NCBI GenBank assembly: GCA_023229575.1
Contig: JALNYZ010000054.1
Location: forward strand, 1-16,003
From: Prolixibacteraceae bacterium
GTDB taxonomy: Bacteria > Bacteroidota > Bacteroidia > Bacteroidales > Prolixibacteraceae
Reading direction: 5' to 3'
Length of the DNA stretch: 16,003 nucleotides
Under the pieces are notes generated by a model. It made no database searches, was not told the origin of the DNA, and saw only the letters and a list, made by a program, of their open reading frames with translations. A program made the translations under genes and the position numbers. The stretch's first letter is position 1, and every line of letters begins with the position of its first letter. Positions 1 to 6,810 of this stretch are shown one piece after another.

Positions 1-103
1 GATTTCGGGTCACCCCGAACACCCTTGTCCTTCGCTAATACTTCCGGTCATAACGGCGTATAGGAGATTCTCACTCCATTGAACCAAACCATGCCCGACA
101 CAC
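1..103 (-). mobile_element. Probable 5' end of a group II intron (domain I), truncated by window edge
   Basis: Read on the minus strand, the segment starts at 103 with GTGTG, which fits the GUGYG 5' end of group II introns. It continues with a GGCATGG stretch, then a GAAGGACAAGGGTG block, then a GGGTGACCC hairpin at the window edge. In bacterial group II introns this kind of block typically leads into a CTGAAGGAAGC segment, which would lie just outside the window. There is no long ORF here, as expected for the structured 5' RNA domain before the reverse-transcriptase gene. The upstream exon (104 onward on this strand) holds a small ACCCC/GGGGT hairpin at 114-126, about 10 nt before the junction. 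Recognition is from memory of the family pattern, not from a search. The alternative is some other structured RNA or an insertion-sequence end. Confidence 0.5.
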
Positions 104-181
104 TTAATATGTAACCCCTCCGGGGTAGGATTTCAGCAGAATTTACACTGTTGTCGGGAAAGTAAATTCCACCTCAATTAA

Positions 182-323
182 TTTTCACATTTTCACATTT
201 TCTAATTGCACATTATCACTTTTTGGAGTTCCATTCTCCAAGTCTCCCAGTCCCTTAGTCCCCAAGTCTTGTCTTCGTTTCACCGTTTCTCAGTTTCTTC
301 GTTTCAATTTTCATGTTTTCACT
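182..323. repeat. Three abutting 8-bp-period repeat tracts
   Basis: The gap downstream of sdpR is built of in-phase 8-mers in three blocks. Positions 182-205 carry TTTTCACA twice plus a variant. Positions 241-272 carry four units of the type AGTCYCCN. Positions 276-323 carry six units of the type CGTTTCNN or TTTTCANN. The last block overlaps the sdpR stop codon at 319-321. Units are degenerate in sequence, but the 8-bp spacing is exact within each block. No protein-coding signal is seen in the tract. Confidence 0.7.
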
Positions 324-573
324 TCTTAAATTGCATCAACCACATTACTACCCCATCAAACACTGTGGTATTGATCGAATATTTGATGTATTGTCCCTTC
401 CTGATGCTCACCACAAGACCGGCTTGTTTCAGCAGATCGAGGTGATGGGAGATGCTTGGCTTGGTCATGTTAAAGCGGTCAGCAATCTCTCCGGCTGTCA
501 TATCTCCTTTGTTGAGCAGTTCAAGGATCTCGCGCCGGGTAGGATCGTTCAGCGCTTTGAAGAAAACATTCAT
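319..573 (-). CDS. ArsR-family winged-helix regulator, SdpR-type autorepressor
   Basis: A small DNA-binding repressor of about 84 residues with the usual ArsR/SmtB layout. An N-terminal ALNDPTRREILELL helix is followed by a helix-turn-helix (MTAGEIADRFNMTKPSISHHLDLLKQAGLV) and a wing with RKGQYIKYSIN. The ELCVCD-type metal-binding motif of ArsR sensors is absent, and the short length and sequence fit the SdpR autorepressor group. The ATG at 573 is preferred: the longer reading would need a TTG at 594 inside the operator and adds seven residues not typical of the family. A near-perfect palindrome at 580-601 covers its promoter, so autorepression is inferred. In many genomes sdpR is followed by an SdpI-family membrane immunity gene. 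None is present here, because the 3' side leads only into repeat tracts and the candidate intron. Confidence 0.85.
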   Translation of the reverse strand: MNVFFKALNDPTRREILELLNKGDMTAGEIADRFNMTKPSISHHLDLLKQAGLVVSIRKGQYIKYSINTTVFDGVVMWLMQFKK

Positions 574-579
574 GAAGAA

Positions 580-601
580 TAGATATTTAGACAAATATCT
601 A
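580..601. promoter_or_regulatory. Probable autoregulatory operator of the SdpR-type repressor
   Basis: A perfect inverted repeat: TAGATATTT (580-588) and AAATATCTA (593-601), separated by AGAC. It lies 7 bp upstream of the preferred sdpR start codon and overlaps the candidate -7 box at 592-599 and the expected transcription start. An AT-rich palindrome of this size is what an ArsR/SdpR dimer typically binds. Assignment to this repressor is inferred from position. Confidence 0.65.
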
Positions 602-623
602 AATGTTATTTGAGATGTGCAAA
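592..623 (-). promoter_or_regulatory. Bacteroidetes-type promoter for the SdpR-type gene
   Basis: On the minus strand a TTTG at 620-623 is separated by 20 nt from GATATTTG (592-599). This matches TTTG-N19-21-TAnnTTTG except for the first base of the second box. The predicted start lies inside the palindrome, giving a leader of roughly 13 nt. Confidence 0.5.
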
Positions 624-655
624 TATTCTAGTAAGAAAATTCTTAAGGAAACGAC

Positions 656-694
656 GGATTGCTTCCCGCTCGTGCCTCGCGGTCGCAATGACGG
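656..694 (+). repeat. Dispersed repeat, divergent copy
   Basis: Begins GGATTGCTTC and ends GCAATGACGG, as in the other copies in this window, but the central part differs. It pairs with CCGTCATTGCGAG at 806-818 to form the outer inverted repeat of a composite element around the long hairpin at 710-790. Confidence 0.6.
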
Positions 695-705
695 ATCATT
701 TTTTT

Positions 706-790
706 GGAGGTGAGGGAGGAGAGAAGGAGGTGGGCGGCGATTCTGCTATTACCGAGAACTGATGACCCGCCTCCTTCTCTCTTCCCTCAC
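706..790. repeat. Long purine/pyrimidine hairpin with 8-bp phasing
   Basis: Positions 710-734 and 766-790 are inverted copies over 25 bp, with one mismatch and one G-T pair, around a 31-nt loop. The left arm is almost all purine and reads as in-phase 8-mers (GGAGGTGA, GGGAGGAG and two more from 706 to 737). The right arm plus its flank (about 776-803, minus strand) recurs at 3512-3538. No T-run follows closely and no gene ends nearby, so it is not an obvious terminator. Confidence 0.7.
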
Positions 791-805
791 AAAATCAACA
801 GCGTA

Positions 806-818
806 CCGTCATTGCGAG
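806..818 (-). repeat. Partial dispersed-repeat end (CCGTCATTGCGAG)
   Basis: Inverted counterpart of the end of the copy at 656-694, closing a composite element of about 160 bp. A small CCCAA/TTGGG hairpin follows at 825-838. Confidence 0.45.
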
Positions 819-928
819 TCACCACCCAATTTTTTGGGCACAATGTGAAGATGACAGAAAATATTTGCATATAATGAAGCTGTTAAATACATTTTTGCAT
901 TTATTTGATATTCAGAATATTACAAAAT

Positions 929-961
929 CTGTCATTGGTAGGAGGAACGACGAAGCAATCT
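929..961 (-). repeat. Dispersed 33-bp repeat, full copy
   Basis: On the minus strand this begins AGATTGCTTCGTCGTTCC and ends CCAATGACAG. It is nearly identical to the copy at 15884-15916 and to the ends of those at 988-1045 and 3314-3382. It is followed at 988 by a second copy in the same orientation. Confidence 0.75.
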
Positions 962-987
962 ATTGATAATCAAACAAATATAAAATT

Positions 988-1045
988 CTGTCATTGGTAA
1001 GAGGAACAGCCTGCCCCGATTTCACATCGGGGACGAAGCAATCTG
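988..1045 (-). repeat. Dispersed repeat, long form with internal hairpin
   Basis: Has the same ends as the 33-bp form (CAGATTGCTT and CCAATGACAG on the minus strand), but the middle carries an extra segment. That segment contains the perfect hairpin CCCCGAT/ATCGGGG at 1014-1032. The long form at 3314-3382 has a related hairpin with TCCCGAT/ATCGGGA. Confidence 0.75.
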
Positions 1046-1080
1046 TTTCGCTTTTCAGGAACATCCTTTTCCTTTTCTCC

Positions 1081-1120
1081 CTCCGTGTAACTCCGTGCTT
1101 CTCTGTGAAACTCTGTGTAA
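1081..1120. repeat. 10-bp-period tandem array next to the serS stop
   Basis: Four in-phase 10-mers of consensus CTCYGTGNNN, for example CTCCGTGTAA and CTCTGTGAAA, ending 6 bp before the serS stop codon. The 10-bp period is close to one DNA helical turn. Much of the ORF that can be drawn across this tract is repeat-derived and is not called as a gene. Confidence 0.7.
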
Positions 1121-1126
1121 CTATTT

Positions 1127-2401
1127 TTAATTGATGATTGTGCACCCCATATATGGCACCAGCACCTCCGGTACTTTTATCCCTTCCGGTGTTTGGTAGT
1201 TTTCCAGGATGGAGGCTACAATCCGTGGTAATGCCAGCGCGCTGCCATTCAGGGTATGTGCAAGCTGAGGCTTTTTGTTGCCCTCTTCGCGGTAGCGCAA
1301 TTTCAGACGGTTGGCCTGGAACGACTCAAAATTGGAGACCGACGAGACCTCCAGCCAGCGCCCCTGCCCTGCCGACCATACTTCGAAATCGTATGTCAGT
1401 GCGGAGGTAAAGCCCATGTCGCCGCCACAGAGACGGAGAATCCTGTAAGGTAGGCCCAGTTTTTCGACCAACGATTGCACGTAAGCAACCATTTGATCCA
1501 ATGATTCATACGACTTATCTGGATGTGCAATTTGCACGATCTCCACTTTGTCGAATTGGTGCAAGCGGTTTAATCCGCGAACATCTTTTCCGTAAGAACC
1601 CGCTTCACGACGGAAACAGGCAGAGTAGGCAGTAGTCTTGATAGGAAGATCTTTTGCCTCCACAATCACATCACGGAAAATATTGGTAACCGGAACTTCG
1701 GCTGTTGGAATAAGATAGAGGCCATCCACCTGGCAATGGTACATCTGTCCCTCCTTATCGGGTAGCTGACCGGTACCAAAACCGGAGGCCTCGTTCACGA
1801 CATAAGGGGGTTGGACTTCCAGGTATCCTGCGCCCCTGGCCTGGTCGAGGAAGAAGTTGATCAATGCGCGCTGGATTCGGGCGCCGAATCCTTTGTAAAC
1901 AGGGAATCCTGCCCCTGTAATTTTCACCCCCAATTCAAAATCGATCAAATCATATTGGGCTGCCAGTTCCCAGTGTGGTTTGGAACCTTCGGGAAGTTGC
2001 GGGATGGTACCACCGGAAGCAACAACCAGGTTGTCTTCAGGTGACCTGCCTGCAGGGACCAGCGTGGAAGGCAGATTGGGCATCAACACCTGCAAGGCTG
2101 CCATTTGAGTATCAATGTTCACAAAATCCTCGTCGTGCTGACGAATCATCTCCTTGAGAACCACCGTCCGCTCTTTGGCTTTGTTGGCCTCTTCAGCTTT
2201 ACCATCTTTAAACAGGAGTCCGATCTCCTTCGACAATTGGTTCATCTCTGCCTTGCAACCATCACTTTCGATCTGGTATTCGTTGCGTTTCTGGTAGAGC
2301 GCTAAAACCTGCTGAACAATTTTCCGTGCATCGAAATGTTTGATAGCGAGTCTTTCGATCACAAATTCCGGATTTTCCTGAATAAATTTTAAGCTTAACA
2401 T
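1127..2401 (-). CDS. serS: Seryl-tRNA synthetase
   Basis: Charges tRNA-Ser (and tRNA-Sec where present) with serine in the cytoplasm. The 424-residue product has the normal class II SerRS length. An N-terminal helical hairpin of about 110 residues (rich in Lys/Glu, the coiled-coil tRNA-binding arm) begins MLSLKFIQENPEFVIERL. Motif 1 lies near 172-200 (FGARIQRALINFFLDQA), the TAEVP segment near 235, motif 2 near 265-285 (FRREAGSYGKDVRGLNRLHQF) and motif 3 near 386-403 (NGSALALPRIVASILENYQ). The ATG at 2401 matches the usual N-terminus. The gene follows rpmA on the same strand but is separated from it by a strong terminator, so it probably has its own promoter within 2402-2466, where I find no clear consensus. 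No frameshift or missing catalytic motif is seen. Confidence 0.98.
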   Translation of the reverse strand: MLSLKFIQENPEFVIERLAIKHFDARKIVQQVLALYQKRNEYQIESDGCKAEMNQLSKEIGLLFKDGKAEEANKAKERTVVLKEMIRQHDEDFVNIDTQMAALQVLMPNLPSTLVPAGRSPEDNLVVASGGTIPQLPEGSKPHWELAAQYDLIDFELGVKITGAGFPVYKGFGARIQRALINFFLDQARGAGYLEVQPPYVVNEASGFGTGQLPDKEGQMYHCQVDGLYLIPTAEVPVTNIFRDVIVEAKDLPIKTTAYSACFRREAGSYGKDVRGLNRLHQFDKVEIVQIAHPDKSYESLDQMVAYVQSLVEKLGLPYRILRLCGGDMGFTSALTYDFEVWSAGQGRWLEVSSVSNFESFQANRLKLRYREEGNKKPQLAHTLNGSALALPRIVASILENYQTPEGIKVPEVLVPYMGCTIIN

Positions 2402-2416
2402 GATGATGGGGACTAT

Positions 2417-2451
2417 GATTAAAAATTAAAAATTACAGATTACAAATGAAG
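2417..2451. repeat. 7-bp-period array in the serS leader
   Basis: Five in-phase 7-mers of consensus RATTAMA, for example GATTAAA and AATTACA, with the last one degenerate. It lies 16-50 bp upstream of the serS start codon, between the rpmA terminator and serS, so it may be part of the serS promoter or leader. Confidence 0.55.
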
Positions 2452-2467
2452 GGGCTAAGTTACAACA

Positions 2468-2517
2468 AAAAAAAAGTCCTGTTTTATTGCGGATGCAACA
2501 AAACAGGACTTTTTTTT
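2468..2517 (-). terminator. Rho-independent terminator of the rplU-rpmA operon
   Basis: An 18-bp stem (2468-2485 with 2500-2517) with core GTCCTGTTTT/AAAACAGGAC and a 14-nt loop, flanked by A and T runs on both sides. It begins 11 bp past the rpmA stop codon. The symmetric A/T runs mean it could act in both directions. Confidence 0.9.
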
Positions 2518-2528
2518 GTATAGAAGGA

Positions 2529-2801
2529 TTACTCTGCTGCTACTTCTTTCAAAGGCTCAACGCTGACGTACGATTTTGCGTTGGTCTTCTTTTTGAAAGC
2601 GACGGTTCCATCGATCAATGCAAAAAGTGTATGATCTTTACCGATTCCAACGTTTGCTCCAGGATTGTGAACAGTTCCACGCTGGCGGACCAGGATGTTT
2701 CCTGCTTTGGCAGCCTGACCGCCAAAAATTTTCACTCCAAGTCGTTTGCTTTCTGATTCGCGGCCGTTCTTCGAACTACCCGCCCCTTTTTTATGTGCCA
2801 T
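2529..2801 (-). CDS. rpmA: 50S ribosomal protein L27
   Basis: Component of the large ribosomal subunit whose N-terminal tail reaches the peptidyl-transferase centre. The 90-residue protein starts MAHKKGAGSSKNGRESESKRLGVK and continues with FGGQAAKAGNILVRQRGT and NVGIGKDHTLFALIDGTV, all standard L27 signatures. The N-terminus starts directly with MAHKKG and lacks the extra cleaved pre-sequence found in Firmicutes L27. The gene lies 20 bp after rplU, the usual rplU-rpmA pairing, and is followed by a terminator. A stop 11 bp before the hairpin indicates it is the last gene of the operon. Confidence 0.98.
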   Translation of the reverse strand: MAHKKGAGSSKNGRESESKRLGVKIFGGQAAKAGNILVRQRGTVHNPGANVGIGKDHTLFALIDGTVAFKKKTNAKSYVSVEPLKEVAAE

Positions 2802-2821
2802 GGTAAATTGTTTTTAGAGGG

Positions 2822-3133
2822 TTACGCTACTATTTCTGAAATTTGAATCTGGGAAAAGAACTGACGGTGACCGTTTTTCTTTCTGTAGCCTTTGCGGCGT
2901 TTCTTTTTGAAAACAATTACCTTCTCCCCTTTCAGGTGTGAAAGAACTGTTGCATTCACTTTGGCGCCTTCAACAACAGGTGCTCCGATGGTGATTACCC
3001 CTTCGTTGTCGACCAATAATACTTTCTCGAAAGTTACCTCTGTTCCCACTTCGTTTGGAAGACGGTGAACATAGACTTTCCTCTCTTTTTCCACCTTGAA
3101 CTGTTGTCCGGCGATTTCTACAATTGCGTACAT
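2822..3133 (-). CDS. rplU: 50S ribosomal protein L21
   Basis: Large-subunit ribosomal protein that binds 23S rRNA. The 103-residue product begins MYAIVEIAGQQFKVEKERKVYVHRL and carries the KGEKVIVFKKKRRKGYRKKNGHRQ basic segment near its C-terminus, typical of L21. It is the first gene of a two-gene operon with rpmA. A close match to the Bacteroidetes promoter lies at 3213-3243, giving a leader of about 70-75 nt in which a nested stem can be drawn. Autogenous control of L21 through this leader is possible but unproven. Confidence 0.98.
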   Translation of the reverse strand: MYAIVEIAGQQFKVEKERKVYVHRLPNEVGTEVTFEKVLLVDNEGVITIGAPVVEGAKVNATVLSHLKGEKVIVFKKKRRKGYRKKNGHRQFFSQIQISEIVA

Positions 3134-3154
3134 GTTTACAATTTAAATATTTGG

Positions 3155-3210
3155 GTCCGGCAGGCGGGCTAAACTCTCCTCTTTTTGAGCCTGTACGAAC
3201 TATTTCGGAC
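3155..3210 (-). promoter_or_regulatory. Possible structured leader of rplU-rpmA
   Basis: In the minus-strand transcript GTCCG (3206-3210) can pair with CGGAC (3155-3159), and inside it CAGGC (3189-3193) with GCCTG (3161-3165). This closes an apical loop with a GAGGAGAG purine stretch. The outer stem would start almost at the predicted +1. The pairing is short and seen in one sequence only, so it is tentative. Confidence 0.3.
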
Positions 3211-3212
3211 TG

Positions 3213-3243
3213 CAAAAGTAATCATTTTGATTATACAGCCAAA
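3213..3243 (-). promoter_or_regulatory. Bacteroidetes sigma-A promoter of rplU-rpmA
   Basis: On the minus strand TTTG (3240-3243) is followed after exactly 19 nt by TACTTTTG (3213-3220). This is a full match to the Bacteroidetes consensus TTTG-N19-TAnnTTTG. It lies 80-110 bp upstream of the rplU start codon. Confidence 0.75.
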
Positions 3244-3313
3244 AACTAATTGAAAATAATTAGAAATGTGGATCTGAGATACTTTTCACCGAGAAAATTT
3301 CGAGTAGATGCTA

Positions 3314-3382
3314 CAGATTGCTTCACACTTCGTGCCTTCCCGATGAAAAATCGGGACAGGCAGTTCCTCCTACCAATGACAG
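3314..3382 (+). repeat. Dispersed repeat, long form with internal hairpin
   Basis: Begins CAGATTGCTTC and ends TACCAATGACAG, with a central perfect hairpin TCCCGAT/ATCGGGA at 3338-3356. Opposite orientation to, but same design as, the copy at 988-1045. Confidence 0.75.
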
Positions 3383-3474
3383 ATACATATCATCTGTCAT
3401 AACTTGGTATTGTGTGATGTTCAATTATTAAATATGGCCACAACAGCCCTATCACATATTCAGCTGTATATCAA

Positions 3475-3547
3475 CAGATTGCTTCGTCGTTCCTCCTCGC
3501 AAGGACGGTGTGCTGTTGATTTTGTGAGGGTGGAGAGAAGCAATCTG
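3475..3547 (+). repeat. Dispersed repeat, hybrid copy with terminal inverted repeats
   Basis: CAGATTGCTT (3475-3484) and AAGCAATCTG (3538-3547) are perfect 10-bp inverted ends. The left half contains the CGTCGTTCCTCCT core of the 33-bp repeat. The right half (3512-3530, GCTGTTGATTTTGTGAGGG) is shared with the flank of the long hairpin near 785-803. The structure resembles a small non-autonomous element or a recombinant of two repeat types. Confidence 0.65.
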
Positions 3548-3565
3548 TATCCACCTGTAGAATGC

Positions 3566-3988
3566 TTATTTATTCTTCAGCAAATCCCTGATCTCCGTCA
3601 GCAGCAACTCCTCCCTGGATGGTTCAGGCGGAGCAGGAGGTGCGGCAGGTACTTCATTTTTCTTCATGAAGCGGTTCATCATTTTGATCATCATAAAGAT
3701 GGCAAAGGCAATGATGAGGAAATCGACAGTTACCTGGATGAAATTTCCATAATTGAGGCTTGCCCCCTGAGCAACGACTTTTCCGCCGGAAATAACAGGC
3801 TCACTCAGTTGGATTTTAAACGAGGTGAAGTCGGTGCCGCCAATGATCATGCCAAGCGGAGGGAGCAGCACATCCGTTACAAAAGAGGTGATGATCTTGC
3901 CAAAAGCAGCCCCGATGATGATACCCACTGCCATGTCCACGACATTGCCGCGCATGGCAAACTCTTTGAACTCTTTTCCGATACTCAT
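3566..3988 (-). CDS. mscL: Large-conductance mechanosensitive channel MscL
   Basis: Inner-membrane homopentameric channel that opens under membrane tension and releases solutes on hypo-osmotic shock. The 140-residue protein has the family layout: an amphipathic N-terminal helix (MSIGKEFKEFAMRGNVVDMAVG), a first membrane helix with the Gly/Ala-rich pore stretch VGIIIGAAFGKIITSF (about 20-37), a periplasmic loop (about 45-77), a second membrane helix around 80-102 (FIQVTVDFLIIAFAIFMMIKMMN), and a cytoplasmic helix ending LLTEIRDLLKNK. A proline/alanine linker (VPAAPPAPPEP) precedes the C-terminal helix. The ATG at 3988 matches the conserved start. The gene stands alone between repeat-bearing gaps, with mutS upstream on the same strand 203 bp away. 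Confidence 0.97.
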   Translation of the reverse strand: MSIGKEFKEFAMRGNVVDMAVGIIIGAAFGKIITSFVTDVLLPPLGMIIGGTDFTSFKIQLSEPVISGGKVVAQGASLNYGNFIQVTVDFLIIAFAIFMMIKMMNRFMKKNEVPAAPPAPPEPSREELLLTEIRDLLKNK

Positions 3989-4021
3989 GATTGCTCAAAT
4001 TTTAATGGTTACTAATTTTTA

Positions 4022-4190
4022 GATGTGTTGATTAGCTGATTAGTTGATGTGGTGATTAAGATAGTGATTCATTCATTGTTTTCCTCCTCATACAACAAAA
4101 ATAATTTGATCGAATGTTATTTAAATGACTTATCTGCCTATCAACACATCAACTAATCAACACATCAGCTAATCAACTAATCAGCTCATC
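4022..4190. repeat. Inverted pair of 8-bp-period arrays between mutS and mscL
   Basis: Positions 4022-4061 hold five in-phase 8-mers of the type GATKWGYT (for example GATGTGTT, GATTAGCT). Positions 4143-4190 hold six in-phase 8-mers of the complementary type ARCWMATC (for example AACACATC, AACTAATC). They flank about 80 bp of AT-rich DNA and can fold back on each other. They begin 2 bp after the mutS stop, so they could act in transcript termination or stability, but they have no canonical T-run. Confidence 0.85.
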
Positions 4191-4191
4191 C

Positions 4192-6810
4192 TCAAATCCC
4201 AATAATCTTCTTAATCTCGTTCAATTTATTCAACGCTTCGAGCGGCGACATGCGGTTGATATCCAGATTTTTGATCTCATCGCGGATTTGCTTGAGAACA
4301 GGATCGTCCAGTTGGAAGATGCTAAGCTGGTACCCTTCCCTGTTTTGCGCCAGGTCACCAACCGGTTTCGCCGGATACTCCTTCCGGTTGCTCTTCTCCA
4401 TCTGTGCAAGGATATCTTCGGCGCGGGCCACCACACTCCGGGGCATACCGGCCATCTGGGCCACGTGGATTCCAAAGCTGTGGTTGCTTCCCCCCGGTAC
4501 CAATTTACGCAGAAAGATAATGTTTTTTCCCATCTCCTTGATTGAAACGTTGAAATTCCGGATACGTCCGAACGACTTTTCCATCTCGTTCAACTCATGG
4601 TAATGGGTAGCAAACAGGGTTTTGGCCCGTACCCTGGGATGTTCGTGGATGTATTCAACGATCGACCAGGCAATGGAGATGCCATCGTAGGTGCTGGTAC
4701 CGCGACCCAGCTCATCGAAGAGGATCAGGCTGCGGTCCGAGATATTGTTCAGGATGCTGGCCGCCTCCGTCATCTCTACCATAAAGGTGGATTCGCCCGA
4801 TGAAATATTATCGGATGCGCCTACCCTGGTAAATATCTTGTCGATGTATCCGATACTTGCCGCTTCGGCCGGCACGTACGATCCCATCTGCGCCAGAAGC
4901 ACGATCAGCGCCGTCTGTCTGAGCAAGGCCGATTTACCCGCCATGTTTGGACCGGTTATCATGATGATCTGCTGTTCTGTGTTGTCGAGTATCAGGTCGT
5001 TGGCAATATATTTTTCGCCTACCGGGAGTTGCTGTTCGATCACAGGATGCCGCCCCCCTTTGATCTCAAGCAGATCGCTGTCGTTCACATCCGGACGGGA
5101 GTACTTGTACTGAACGGCTACGGTAGCAAAAGAGCACAGGCAGTCGATCTGTGCCGTCAACATGGCATTGAGCTGAATGGCCTGGTAATAATCTGTCAGT
5201 GAATTGATCAGGTCGTTGAAAAGGGTGGTTTCGAGCGCCAGAATACGCTCTTCGGCCCCCAGGATTTTAGTTTCATACTCCTTCAGCTCTTCCGTAATAT
5301 AACGTTCCGCATTGACGAGCGTCTGCTTGCGGATCCAGTCACTGGGAACTTTGTCCTTGTGCATGTTGCGCACCTCGATGAAATAGCCGAAAACATTGTT
5401 GTAAGAGACTTTCAGCGAAGAGATGCCCGTGCGGATGCTCTCACGCTCCTGTAGCTTTTGCAGGTAATCTTTGCCCGAAAAGGCCAGTGAGCGCAGCTCG
5501 TCCAGCTCCGTGGAGACACCCGGGGCGATCGCGTTTCCCTTGACCAGCATCACAGGAGGTTCAGCAACCAATTCTTTGGCAATTCGTTCGCAAATGGTAT
5601 GACATGGATTCAGTTGTTCGGCAACCCTTACCAGGACATTGTTCTCCGAAGATTCGCAGTAGCTTCTGATTCTGGCAATGGCCAAAAGGGAGTTTTTCAG
5701 TTGCACCATTTCGCGGGGGTTGATTCGTCCGACCGAAGCCTTTGAAATGATCCGTTCGAGGTCGCCCACCAGGTGGAGTTGTGTTTCTATCTCTTCCTTC
5801 AGTTCCGGATGGGTGACCAAACGCTCCACTACCTCCTGCCGTTCACTTATTTTGCCTGTATCCTTCAAAGGAAGCGCCATCCATCGTTTCAGCAACCTGG
5901 CACCCATGGGGGTGATGGAGCGGTCGATCACCTGGATCAGTGTTTTCGCCCCCTCGTTGATGGTATGAAAAAGCTCGAGATTTCGGATAGTGAAGCGGTC
6001 GAGCCAGACATACTGGTCTTCCTCTATTCGCGAAAGCGCCGTGATATGGCTTACCTGTTTGTGCTGGGTGATGTCGAGGTAATAGAGAATAGCGCCGGAT
6101 GCAATGATGCCCATCTCCAGGTTCTGAACGCCGAAACCCTTTAAGTTGGCCGTTTCGAAATGACGAAGTAGGCGGTCGTTGGCCGCATCGAAGGTATAAA
6201 CCCAATCGTCGAGTTTGTAAGTGTAGAATTTAGGGCCAAATAGCTCGGTAAAGAGTTTCTCCTTACCTTTTTGGAAAAGCACCTCCTTGGGTTGAAAGCT
6301 GCTAAGCAACTTGTCGATGTGTTCAAAGCTCCCCTCAGCGGTAATAAACTCACCGGTCGAGATATCAAGAAAGGCTACACCTGCTATGGTTTTTTCGATA
6401 TGAACCGATGCCAGGAAATTGTTCTCCCTGTGTTCCAGCACATTGTCATTGATCGAAACCCCCGGGGTAACCAGTTCGGTAATCCCCCTTTTGACGATCG
6501 TTTTGGTAAGTTTGGGATCTTCGAGCTGTTCGCAGATCGCCACCCGCTGACCGGCCCTGACCAGTTTCGGCAGGTAAGTATCCAATGCGTGGTAGGGGAA
6601 TCCGGCCAGTTCGACAAAACTGGCCGAGCCGTTGGCCCTGCGGGTAAGCGTTATTCCGCATATCTCTGCGGCTTTGATGGCATCTTCCCCGAAAGTTTCG
6701 TAAAAATCACCTACCCTGAAGAGCAAAACCGCGTCAGGATATTTGTTTTTGACAGCATAATATTGCTTCATCAACGGGGTCTCAACATATTTATTGGGGG
6801 TAGTAGTCAA
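4192..6810 (-). CDS. mutS: DNA mismatch repair protein MutS
   Basis: Recognises mismatches and small loops and starts methyl-independent or nick-directed repair with MutL. The 872-residue protein has the MutS1 layout. A mismatch-binding domain carries the Phe-x-Glu wedge in GDFYETF (F36 and E38). Connector, lever and clamp domains follow to about residue 540. The ATPase domain has Walker A GPNMAGKS near 617-625, Walker B LILFDELGRGTST near 695-707 and the FATHYHEL segment near 735. A C-terminal helix-turn-helix dimerisation region ends MSPLEALNKLNEIKKIIGI. The start is uncertain: the frame opens with TTG at 6810 (an in-frame stop lies four codons upstream), and the first in-frame ATG is residue 14, rather close to the conserved TPLMKQYY block. 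An upstream ATG at 6823 is out of frame by one base because of a C5 run (see findings). Confidence 0.97.
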   Translation of the reverse strand: MTTTPNKYVETPLMKQYYAVKNKYPDAVLLFRVGDFYETFGEDAIKAAEICGITLTRRANGSASFVELAGFPYHALDTYLPKLVRAGQRVAICEQLEDPKLTKTIVKRGITELVTPGVSINDNVLEHRENNFLASVHIEKTIAGVAFLDISTGEFITAEGSFEHIDKLLSSFQPKEVLFQKGKEKLFTELFGPKFYTYKLDDWVYTFDAANDRLLRHFETANLKGFGVQNLEMGIIASGAILYYLDITQHKQVSHITALSRIEEDQYVWLDRFTIRNLELFHTINEGAKTLIQVIDRSITPMGARLLKRWMALPLKDTGKISERQEVVERLVTHPELKEEIETQLHLVGDLERIISKASVGRINPREMVQLKNSLLAIARIRSYCESSENNVLVRVAEQLNPCHTICERIAKELVAEPPVMLVKGNAIAPGVSTELDELRSLAFSGKDYLQKLQERESIRTGISSLKVSYNNVFGYFIEVRNMHKDKVPSDWIRKQTLVNAERYITEELKEYETKILGAEERILALETTLFNDLINSLTDYYQAIQLNAMLTAQIDCLCSFATVAVQYKYSRPDVNDSDLLEIKGGRHPVIEQQLPVGEKYIANDLILDNTEQQIIMITGPNMAGKSALLRQTALIVLLAQMGSYVPAEAASIGYIDKIFTRVGASDNISSGESTFMVEMTEAASILNNISDRSLILFDELGRGTSTYDGISIAWSIVEYIHEHPRVRAKTLFATHYHELNEMEKSFGRIRNFNVSIKEMGKNIIFLRKLVPGGSNHSFGIHVAQMAGMPRSVVARAEDILAQMEKSNRKEYPAKPVGDLAQNREGYQLSIFQLDDPVLKQIRDEIKNLDINRMSPLEALNKLNEIKKIIGI

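Noticed and set aside
182..323. CRISPR-like array
   Set aside because: The units are 8 bp, contiguous, degenerate and without spacers, and no cas genes are present.
1014..1032. Terminator for serS
   Set aside because: The hairpin is internal to a dispersed repeat, is not followed by a T-run on the minus strand, and has a counterpart at 3338-3356 that is not at a gene end.
960..1145. 61-residue minus-strand open frame downstream of serS
   Set aside because: It is made of the 10-bp array and a dispersed-repeat copy and overlaps the serS end; its residues reflect the repeats, not a protein.
3404..4015. 203-residue plus-strand open frame
   Set aside because: It lies opposite mscL and runs through a dispersed repeat; mscL has full family motifs and the plus-strand product has no recognisable domain.
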